Of a DNA stretch of 36,268 nt, positions 1-6,183 are shown piece after piece. The notes beneath the pieces are model-generated. The model was not told the origin of the DNA, did no database searches, and saw only the letters and a program-made list of their open reading frames with translations. The DNA comes from Candidatus Woesearchaeota archaeon (GTDB lineage Archaea > Nanobdellota > Nanobdellia > Woesearchaeales > GW2011-AR4): positions 1 through 36,268 of the forward strand of contig JAHFQA010000007.1 in NCBI GenBank assembly GCA_023266475.1, read 5' to 3'. Each line of letters begins with the position of its first letter. The stretch's first letter is position 1. The position numbers and the translations under genes were made by a program.

Positions 1-21
1 TTTACGTATAAAATTATTTTG

Positions 22-453
22 TTAAATCTCTTCCTTTAAATTTGCAGTAACAACCATTGTTAATGTAGATTGTATTTCTTTTTTGTCTTTCCTGAAATTC
101 AAAACAAACTCATGAAACTCATCGACATTCTCGAATTTCAGCTTTATAAGCATATCATATTCTCCAGTCACTCCAAAAACTTCCTTCACATGCTTATTTT
201 GCAGAATTTTGTTGTCAATATATTCAGTTGTTCCTCCTTTGACAAGCATGAAAACAATAAAATTTTCGCCTACAGCTTTGTTGTCCAGCTTTATCGTAAA
301 TTTTTCTATTACTTTGTCTTCAATTAATTTCCTGATTCTTTGATGGACAGTGCTGGGCCTTATCTTGGTTTTTTTTGCTATTTCCCTTATGGGTTCCCTA
401 GAATCTTCCTTAAGAATTTCTATTATTTTCTCGTCTTTGTTGTCAATCTCCAT
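22..453 (-). CDS. Lrp/AsnC-family transcriptional regulator
   Basis: 143 aa, the usual length for a full Lrp/AsnC protein. Residues about 6-55 form the winged helix-turn-helix (IIEILKEDSREPIREIAKKT followed by a recognition helix PSTVHQRIRKLIED). Residues about 60-140 look like the RAM ligand-binding domain, with the typical VFGVTGEYDMLIKL segment. The family binds DNA as dimers or octamers and commonly senses amino acids; the ligand here cannot be read from sequence. It is divergent from adenosylhomocysteinase, so control of methionine/SAM-cycle metabolism is a guess only. The ATG at 451-453 is the only sensible start. The predicted mRNA has an unusually structured leader of roughly 65 nt (separate entry). 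Confidence 0.93.
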   Translation of the reverse strand: MEIDNKDEKIIEILKEDSREPIREIAKKTKIRPSTVHQRIRKLIEDKVIEKFTIKLDNKAVGENFIVFMLVKGGTTEYIDNKILQNKHVKEVFGVTGEYDMLIKLKFENVDEFHEFVLNFRKDKKEIQSTLTMVVTANLKEEI

Positions 454-520
454 AGGGTCTTAAAGGCTCCCTGCAGTTAGAACTCAATATAGGGGGAAGT
501 TATTGCACGGGAGCCCCTAA
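454..520 (-). promoter_or_regulatory. Possible structured 5' leader of the Lrp gene
   Basis: Read on the minus strand, a TATA-like AAATTTAAATATTAG (about 541-556) predicts a transcript start near 520, so the lrp mRNA would begin with about 65 nt of leader. The leader contains a perfect 7-bp inverted repeat, GGCTCCC at 465-471 and GGGAGCC at 509-515. It also contains a competing pairing, AGGGG with CCCCT, that shares two bases with the first, so the two folds are mutually exclusive. Many neighbouring genes are near-leaderless, so this stands out. The repeat is visible; a regulatory role is inference. Confidence 0.4.
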
Positions 521-613
521 CAATTTTAGTAATTTTCCAGCTAATATTTAAATTTTTCTATTTTTGTCCAGTTTTTATAAAAAATTATGGAAATTTTCTA
601 ATATTTTATGAAA

Positions 614-652
614 AAAATATATAAATATCTACTATTAACGTTTGCTTGGTGA
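614..652 (+). promoter_or_regulatory. TATA box and RBS of adenosylhomocysteinase gene
   Basis: A TATA box (TATATAAATATC, about 619-630) lies some 30 nt ahead of the chosen ATG at 658. GGTGAT at 647-652 sits 5 nt before that ATG and serves as ribosome binding site. This decides the start against the TTG at 646 proposed by the longest ORF. Confidence 0.6.
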
Positions 653-657
653 TTCTT

Positions 658-1923
658 ATGGACAAAGGCGCTAATTATGAAGTAAAAGATTTAAAATTGG
701 CAGAGCAGGGAAAATTAAACCTCGAGATTGCTGAATCAAGAATGCAGGCACTGATGAAGGTCTGCCAAAGATTTAAGGCAGAAAAGCCTCTAAAAGGAAC
801 AAGAATTGGAATGGCATTGCATGTTACAAAAGAAACTGGCATTCTTGTAAGAACGTTAATTGCAGGAGGTGCAGAAGTTGCAATCACTGGCTGCAATCCA
901 TTAAGCACACAAGATGATGTAGCAGCAGCGCTTGCACAAGAAGGAATAAAAGTTTGGGCATACAAAGGGGAATCAAAAGACGACTATTACATGTACATAA
1001 ATAATGTAATTGCCTTCAAGCCAAACATTACAATTGACGACGGCTGTGATTTAGTTAGTGAAATTCACAAGAAACATCAGCATTTGATCAAGGACATGAT
1101 TGCAGGCTGCGAAGAGACAACAACAGGAATCATAAGATTAAAGGCTATGGAAAGGGATAATGCGCTAAAATATCCAATGATTGCTGTCAACGACAACAAA
1201 ACAAAGCATTTGTTGGATAATTATATAGGAACAGGTGAATCAACTTGGGATGGTATTAAAAGGGGAACTAATGTACTTGTAGCTGGCAAAAATGTTGTTG
1301 TGGCCGGGTATGGCTCTTGCGGAAAAGGAGTTTCGCTGAGAGCAAAAGGCATGGGCGCTAATATTATTGTAACTGAAGTTGATCCATTTAGAGCTTTACA
1401 GGCATTATATGATGGCTATCAAGTCATGAAAATGGATGATGCAGCAAAAATCGGAGATATCTTTATAACCGTAACTGGAGATATTAATGTTATAAAGACA
1501 AGACACATGGAAAAAATGAAAGATGGAGTAATCATCTGCAACTCCGGCCACTTTGACGTGGAGATTGATTACAAAGGATTGAAAGCAATAGCTAAGAGTG
1601 TAAAAGAAGTAAGACCATTAGTTGAAGAATTTACATTAAAGAATGGACACAAAATAACTTGTCTTGCACAAGGGCGGTTAGTTAATTTGTCCCTTGGCGA
1701 AGGGCATCCTAGCGAAGTTATGGATACTTCATTTTGCGGACAAGCATTAGCTTGCGAATATGCAACAAAAAATAAAGGAAAAATGAAGCCAGAAGTAATT
1801 CAGCTTCCGGAGGTAATAGATAATACTATTGCAGAGCTTAAGTTGGAAGCCTATGGCGTTAAAATAGATGAATTAGATGAAGAACAGATTAAATATCTAA
1901 ATAGTTGGGAAGAGGGCACTTAA
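658..1923 (+). CDS. ahcY: S-adenosylhomocysteine hydrolase (adenosylhomocysteinase)
   Basis: 421 aa from the ATG at 658. It catalyses reversible hydrolysis of S-adenosylhomocysteine to adenosine and homocysteine, clearing the product inhibitor of SAM-dependent methyltransferases in the cytosol. The substrate domain has TIDDGCDLVS and GCEETTTGI. The NAD-binding Rossmann domain carries VVAGYGSCGKGVSLRAKGMG (about residues 216-235), where many homologues have GYGDVGKG. The C-terminal part has GHFDVEID and LAQGRLVNLSLGEGHP. The protein ends at LNSWEEGT without the PxRY tail of eukaryotic enzymes, typical of archaeal and Thermotoga-type forms. It is transcribed alone, divergent from the Lrp gene. 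Length and motifs leave little doubt. Confidence 0.97.
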   Translation: MDKGANYEVKDLKLAEQGKLNLEIAESRMQALMKVCQRFKAEKPLKGTRIGMALHVTKETGILVRTLIAGGAEVAITGCNPLSTQDDVAAALAQEGIKVWAYKGESKDDYYMYINNVIAFKPNITIDDGCDLVSEIHKKHQHLIKDMIAGCEETTTGIIRLKAMERDNALKYPMIAVNDNKTKHLLDNYIGTGESTWDGIKRGTNVLVAGKNVVVAGYGSCGKGVSLRAKGMGANIIVTEVDPFRALQALYDGYQVMKMDDAAKIGDIFITVTGDINVIKTRHMEKMKDGVIICNSGHFDVEIDYKGLKAIAKSVKEVRPLVEEFTLKNGHKITCLAQGRLVNLSLGEGHPSEVMDTSFCGQALACEYATKNKGKMKPEVIQLPEVIDNTIAELKLEAYGVKIDELDEEQIKYLNSWEEGT

Positions 1924-2240
1924 TTTTTTAGAATAATCAAAGCAATAAAAAATAAAACTAATAAATCATAACGAAGCAAAATTAACAAATCGAGAGCAAC
2001 TTTAGGCTGCAAATTGCTAAAAGTAACTGCTTTTGATTTTTTTATTGAATATCACAAAAATCAAAGATTCATAGTAAATTAAAAATTTACGAGTGTGCTC
2101 AAAAATCTTTGATATTTGACATTTGGGAACTTGAAAATTTTTAAGTAATAGGCGAGCGAATTGGCAATAGGAGCAAACCGAGCACTAAATAATGTTGCGA
2201 AGCAACGGATTGAATCAAAAGTTAAAATTATTCAAAATTT
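1924..2240. other. Gene-free interval with small hairpins and one copy of a direct repeat
   Basis: This 317-nt stretch lies between the convergent ends of ahcY and the KaiC-like gene. No credible ORF is seen. It contains a short hairpin GTTGC-GAA-GCAAC near 2193-2205 and the first copy (2095-2125) of a 31-nt repeat whose second copy is at 3098-3128, beyond the KaiC-like gene. Transcription terminators for both convergent genes are probably here, but none is clear-cut. Confidence 0.5.
2095..2125 (+). repeat. Direct repeat copy A flanking the KaiC-like gene
   Basis: The 31-nt segment beginning GTGCTCAAAAATCT and ending TTTGACATTTG matches 3098-3128 at 28 of 31 positions in the same orientation. 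The two copies bracket the 2241-2981 gene. The second copy is more nearly self-complementary (TCAAAAATC...GATTTTTGA), so this may be a mobile or structured intergenic element. Confidence 0.65.
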
Positions 2241-2981
2241 TTACTTAAACACAGCTTCTTCCTTCTCAATAAGTGAAAATGGAGTCTGGTCGTATAATAC
2301 CTTTAATCCATCTGGACCAATTGTAATTGGATAGACATCCAAGCTGTGGTCTTGCCCCCTGAGCTTTGCAACTGTCAGCACCCTTTCAAAATAAGATCCC
2401 TTTCTGATTCTTGAAAGCATAATAATTCCTTCAAAAACAAAATCCATCATGTCATAAGTTAACCTGTCAAAATCGCTGACAGGCCTTTCAGATACTACCA
2501 TAAATGTAACTCCAGCTCCTCTCATTTGCTGTATGAAAATAAGAACTTGCCTCCTAAATTCCATGCTATTTCCATCTAATCTGGGGTACAAATACTCAAA
2601 AAATGTTAATGAGTCAAGAGCAACCCTTTTAATGCTGTTTCTCTTTATAGTATCAAGAAGCCCCTTTAAGGATGCAATCCCTCCTTTTAATGTTGCTAAT
2701 GGCTTTTGTGCAAGAATTATTTTTCCTTTGTCAATCATGGACCGAATGTCCATTCCAAGGTTGCTTGCACTCTGCTCTAATACGTCAAGGCTTTCTTCTG
2801 TGCTAATAAATATTCCATTTTCGTTGCAATCTTTTGCTCCGAAATATACAAACTCCAATGCAAGCAGCGTTTTGCCTGTGCCAGGCGCTCCTGTGATCAA
2901 AACAGAAGAATTCCTTCTTAGGCCACCCTTAAGAACATGGTCCAATCCCGGTACTCCAGTCTTTATACGCTCAATTGCCAA
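2241..2981 (-). CDS. Single-domain KaiC/RAD55-like RecA-superfamily ATPase
   Basis: 246 aa starting at a TTG (2979-2981) that has GGGTGAT about 8 nt upstream. It opens with the family pattern IKTGVPGLDHVLKGGLRRNS. Walker A follows as ITGAPGTGKT (about residues 29-38), then a KaiC-type STEES segment, and Walker B as RVALDSLTFF (about residue 119-128). The fold resembles one KaiC domain, as in archaeal RAD55-like proteins and the archaellum protein FlaH/ArlH. ATP binding is near certain; the partner is unknown. It is divergent from a pilus operon whose first gene is a P-loop-less relative, so a role in appendage regulation is plausible. It is flanked by direct repeats. Confidence 0.88.
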   Translation of the reverse strand: MAIERIKTGVPGLDHVLKGGLRRNSSVLITGAPGTGKTLLALEFVYFGAKDCNENGIFISTEESLDVLEQSASNLGMDIRSMIDKGKIILAQKPLATLKGGIASLKGLLDTIKRNSIKRVALDSLTFFEYLYPRLDGNSMEFRRQVLIFIQQMRGAGVTFMVVSERPVSDFDRLTYDMMDFVFEGIIMLSRIRKGSYFERVLTVAKLRGQDHSLDVYPITIGPDGLKVLYDQTPFSLIEKEEAVFK

Positions 2982-3324
2982 AAAAAATCACCCTTTTTAT
3001 TATTGTCAAAAACCATCCATCAGAGATGAGTGGCATGTTATATTTATGTATTTGTTACTTTATCGGTAGTTCTTCGAAAAATTGTTGAATTTTCGGAGTG
3101 CTCAAAAATCTGTGATTTTTGACATCTGATTCAGCGAATGTTTCGCAATGTGAAACTCACGAACGTAGTGAGATTATCCACCACTAGTTTGCCACCAATC
3201 ATAGATTTGGTGGAATTCTAACTCATTTAACTTATACTCATATAAAAGATTTATGTTTTTAACGCTTTAATACGAAAAGTTTATATTCATAGTAATAGAA
3301 TTATTAATCAAAAAAGTGGTGAAG
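2982..3324. other. Divergent intergenic region packed with inverted repeats
   Basis: This interval separates the KaiC-like gene from the pilus operon. It holds a run of short hairpin-forming sequences: CGAAAAATT...AATTTTCG (about 3075-3095), TCAAAAATC-TGT-GATTTTTGA (3102-3122), GCGAAtgttTCGC (about 3135-3148), CTCAC...GTGAG (about 3157-3173) and CCACCAA...TTGGTGG (about 3191-3213). A TATA-like ATACATAAATATAAC on the minus strand (about 3038-3052) could serve the KaiC-like gene, and AAGTTTATATTC (about 3278-3289) could serve the plus-strand operon. No ORF is credible. Confidence 0.5.
3098..3128 (+). repeat. Direct repeat copy B flanking the KaiC-like gene
   Basis: Second copy of the 31-nt element seen at 2095-2125 (28 of 31 identical). 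It includes a 9-bp near-perfect hairpin, TCAAAAATC/GATTTTTGA with a 3-nt loop. Confidence 0.65.
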
Positions 3325-3891
3325 ATGCTGGAATTAAAAGAAAGTTTCAAAAAAGAGATTAAAAGCCTGCAGGACTACATAATTCTATTGGCAGTTGATG
3401 CGAAAAATTATCAAAAGACAAGCATTGACGTGCTTAAGTTTCTTGTCAGCGATCAGCACATTCCTGGAGTTTACGTGACACTAAACAAGCCATATGAGAT
3501 TATGCTCAGAAATCTTTTAAGCAGCAATATTGATCCAAGGTTGGTTATCTTTATTGATGCCACCTCTAGGCAAGAAGGTGCAAAAAAGGTTGAAAATTGC
3601 TTGTACATTGGAAACCCAGAAAAATTAAGCGACTTGTCAGTTGCAATGGACCAGGCAATTAAGGCGCTCCCAACAGAAAAAAAATTCCTCATTTTTGATT
3701 CATTAAATACGCTTGCTATTTTCAACAAGCCAGCTACAGTGGCCAGATTTATTTATTTTTTGACTTCTAAGATGAGGGAGTGGAAAATAATGGGCATTAT
3801 TTTAACGCTTGAGAAAGAAACAGACATGTCTTTGATGGATGAGCTGACTCAATTTGCTGACGCCCGCATAAACATTGGAGGTGAACAATAA
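3325..3891 (+). CDS. KaiC-like protein lacking the P-loop
   Basis: 188 aa from the ATG at 3325, preceded by GTGGTG as ribosome binding site; the GTG at 3316 in the ORF track has none. The layout resembles a RecA/KaiC fold. A first strand YIILLAVDAKNYQKT sits where Walker A should be, but the GxxGxGKT signature is absent. A Walker-B-like strand KKFLIFDSLNTL remains (about residues 110-121), then a C-terminal half with MGIILTLEKETDM. I infer a degenerate, probably non-hydrolysing paralogue that may pair with an active ATPase. It is the first gene of the pilus operon and its stop overlaps the next start by one base. Confidence 0.75.
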   Translation: MLELKESFKKEIKSLQDYIILLAVDAKNYQKTSIDVLKFLVSDQHIPGVYVTLNKPYEIMLRNLLSSNIDPRLVIFIDATSRQEGAKKVENCLYIGNPEKLSDLSVAMDQAIKALPTEKKFLIFDSLNTLAIFNKPATVARFIYFLTSKMREWKIMGIILTLEKETDMSLMDELTQFADARINIGGEQ

Positions 3892-4286
3892 TGGTCAGTA
3901 CGCTTATTCTAATTGGATTCTCAACCATAATTTTCGGCGTTGCTTCTTTGGTTTTGATTTCAAAAGCAAGGAACAGACTGAGCCAAGGCTCAATAAGAAG
4001 GTATATGGACAATTTTGCCGTATGCCTTGCTTTCATTGTAATTTTTTCAGTGTGGCAGACTATAAGGAGCCTTCTAGGCATTGACATAAATGTATCAGAA
4101 TTTATAACCTATCCAGAATATATATTCCTGATTTTCGCTTACATAGCGTTTATTATAGCATCTTTCAGGGTTACAAAAATAAGCACTGAATTCGGATTCA
4201 AGGAAGATGGAAGAAAAATAGCAGAGATTGTAAAAGAAAAAGCTACAAATTCTAAACCGCTAAAATTGCAGAAAAAAAAGAGTTAA
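3891..4286 (+). CDS. Small membrane protein of the pilus operon
   Basis: 131 aa with a strong GGAGGTG ribosome binding site (3877-3883). Three hydrophobic segments are visible at about residues 3-23, 42-62 and 79-95, followed by a basic, cytosolic-looking tail rich in lysine. I recognise no named family. Its overlap with the preceding KaiC-like gene and position ahead of the prepilin genes suggest an accessory membrane role, possibly anchoring the KaiC-like protein. That role is inference. Confidence 0.7.
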   Translation: MVSTLILIGFSTIIFGVASLVLISKARNRLSQGSIRRYMDNFAVCLAFIVIFSVWQTIRSLLGIDINVSEFITYPEYIFLIFAYIAFIIASFRVTKISTEFGFKEDGRKIAEIVKEKATNSKPLKLQKKKS

Positions 4287-4287
4287 A

Positions 4288-4698
4288 ATGCAATTAAAAT
4301 CACAGGTCAGTATTGAGTATATGCTTATAATGGGATTTGTAACCGTGATGGCAATACCATTATTAATTCTTTATTTTGAATATTCCTCCAGCGCAAGAGA
4401 CTCTGTTGCAACAAGCCAAGCGCTTCAGATTGCCAGAAAAATAGTTGACTCAGCAGAATCAGTGTATTATCTAGGCCAGCCGTCCCAAACTACTTTAAAG
4501 CTTAATTTCCCTGATGGAATCTACTCAGCCAACCTTTCAAGCAAGGAAGTTGTCTTCAAGGTAAAAGTAGAGGCTGGAGTTACTGACGTGATTCAAATTT
4601 CCTCTGTCAATATTACAGGAAACTTGCCAACTTCACCAGGAATACATATCATAACAATTCAAGCTCAAAATGGCTTTGTTCAGATAACATCAAATTAA
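4288..4698 (+). CDS. Prepilin-like protein with class III signal peptide
   Basis: 136 aa. The N-terminus KSQVSIEYMLIMGFVTVMAI is an archaeal type IV prepilin signal: short basic leader, polar/charged junction with a conserved glutamate at about +5, then a hydrophobic helix that packs into the pilus core. Cleavage by a PibD/FlaK-like peptidase before Q or V is expected. The remaining roughly 100 residues look beta-rich and contain sequons (NLS, NIT). A minor pilin or tip component fits its place in the operon; the main pilins are probably the two at 15769-16768. Confidence 0.82.
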   Translation: MQLKSQVSIEYMLIMGFVTVMAIPLLILYFEYSSSARDSVATSQALQIARKIVDSAESVYYLGQPSQTTLKLNFPDGIYSANLSSKEVVFKVKVEAGVTDVIQISSVNITGNLPTSPGIHIITIQAQNGFVQITSN

Positions 4699-4712
4699 AA
4701 AAGAGGTGGATT

Positions 4713-5096
4713 ATGGATTCTAAAGCACAAATAAGTGCTGAATTTATTATTTTTTTAGGGTTGGCATTCCTGATAGCGCTGTCCTTTGAGTTCATATCTT
4801 TAGATCAGCTGAATGATTTCAGGCTGCAAAAGGAAAATGAAGCAATAAAAGATGTAGCAATAAAAATTCAGAAAGAACTGCTTACAGCAGCGGTTGTTGA
4901 AGATGGCTATGTAAGAACCTTTATTATTCCTGATGCGCTCGACAACATAAACTATTCTTTAACTCTTCAAAATTCAACGCTTACAGTCCAATCAAAAAAT
5001 AGCATCTACATTGCAGCCATTCCAGCAGTTTTAGGCAATTTGAATAAAGGCTCAAATTTAATCAATAAGACCGGGGGTGTTGTCCATATCAACTAA
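4713..5096 (+). CDS. Prepilin-like protein with class III signal peptide
   Basis: 127 aa with a good RBS (GAGGTG at 4703-4708). The N-terminus DSKAQISAEFIIFLGLAFLIALSF follows the class III prepilin pattern, with K-A-Q at the predicted cleavage site and a glutamate in the helix. The rest is a short exported domain with sequons NYS and NST. Probably a minor pilin. Its 3' end overlaps the next gene by 20 nt, so the two are translationally coupled. Confidence 0.82.
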   Translation: MDSKAQISAEFIIFLGLAFLIALSFEFISLDQLNDFRLQKENEAIKDVAIKIQKELLTAAVVEDGYVRTFIIPDALDNINYSLTLQNSTLTVQSKNSIYIAAIPAVLGNLNKGSNLINKTGGVVHIN

Positions 5097-6183
5097 GGCC
5101 CAAGCCTTTTTCATGGACTTTGCAATAGCTTTGATGTTGTTCGTAATTACATTGGTCGTTTACTATAGCTATATTGATAACTTTAATAAAGAGGACAAAG
5201 GAGATTTGAATATTATCCAGTCTGATTCAAAGGCAATTTCATCTTCTCTGGTTTTAAGCGGCTACCCAAGCAATTGGGACAATTCAACAGTTGTAAGAAT
5301 AGGGATAGCTGACGACCAAACACTTAACTTAACAAAACTTAGGTATTTTAAGGAGCTTAACTATTCAAGAACGAAAAAATATTTTGGAACAACATTTGAT
5401 TATTTTGTTTTTTTTGTTAACAGCAAGGATGAAGTCCAAAACATTATGGGTATATGTGGAGTTGGAAGCCCTATGGTAAGCACTTCTTATAACGTAAAGA
5501 GTGCATATTATTACAATGACCCTGCTAATTCCTTGTTAAAGAATTATATGATTAATGCTTTTAATTCCGACATTTATTTTGACGATATCAACATGCTTTC
5601 AAGCAATTTAAGCAAATATAGCCTAGTTATGTTAGAAAATCCATTATTAAGTTCTATTGAATTCAACAATTACAAAAGTAGTTTGGAAAATTACTCATCT
5701 AATGGCGGACTATTGATAATAAGCGGGGAATTAGCAAGTTCTCCTCCAAACAATATGGTTGGAGCGAATTTCCAGAAAAAAACAGGCCAGTCACAAAGCC
5801 AAAGGACAGCAATCGTTAATGGCACAGACTCTTATCTGCATATTACAGCTGGCCAAATCCTTGTATTTAATGAATATAATTATGTTGAAAACGCATCAGC
5901 TTCTAACTTTAAAGCGCTGGCAACATTCAATCAGACTGACGACAAGGCAATCGCAAAATGGAAATATGGCAATGGAACAATTTATTTTTTCGGCGGCTTT
6001 GATGCCATTTATTCTAATGGGAATTTCACTAAACTTATTGAGGATGGCGCAGCAGGTCTTGTGGGAGGAACTTGTCAGCCAATTAATGTCTCAAGCACAG
6101 GGCTGAAAAAACTTGTGAGGACTGTGCGCTATCTAAGCTACAATTCAAGGCTGACCAAAATGATATTATACTTATGGCAGTAA
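5077..6183 (+). CDS. Membrane-anchored secreted protein with a GATase-like domain
   Basis: About 368 aa. The start is GTG 5077 or TTG 5080, both inside the end of the upstream gene; the segment GGGGGTG supplies a coupled RBS. The N-terminus STKAQAFFMDFAIALMLFVI resembles a prepilin-type anchor. Residues about 165-315 (NMLSSNLSKYSLVMLENPLL, then NGGLLIISGELAS, then YGNGTIYFFGGFDA) look like a class I glutamine-amidotransferase/ThuA-like Rossmann domain, probably without the catalytic cysteine, as in surface proteins that reuse the fold. Sequons are frequent. The ending, rich in basic residues (KLVRTVRYLSYNSRLTKM), is unusual. Function unknown; part of the appendage operon. Confidence 0.72.
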   Translation: MLSISTKAQAFFMDFAIALMLFVITLVVYYSYIDNFNKEDKGDLNIIQSDSKAISSSLVLSGYPSNWDNSTVVRIGIADDQTLNLTKLRYFKELNYSRTKKYFGTTFDYFVFFVNSKDEVQNIMGICGVGSPMVSTSYNVKSAYYYNDPANSLLKNYMINAFNSDIYFDDINMLSSNLSKYSLVMLENPLLSSIEFNNYKSSLENYSSNGGLLIISGELASSPPNNMVGANFQKKTGQSQSQRTAIVNGTDSYLHITAGQILVFNEYNYVENASASNFKALATFNQTDDKAIAKWKYGNGTIYFFGGFDAIYSNGNFTKLIEDGAAGLVGGTCQPINVSSTGLKKLVRTVRYLSYNSRLTKMILYLWQ

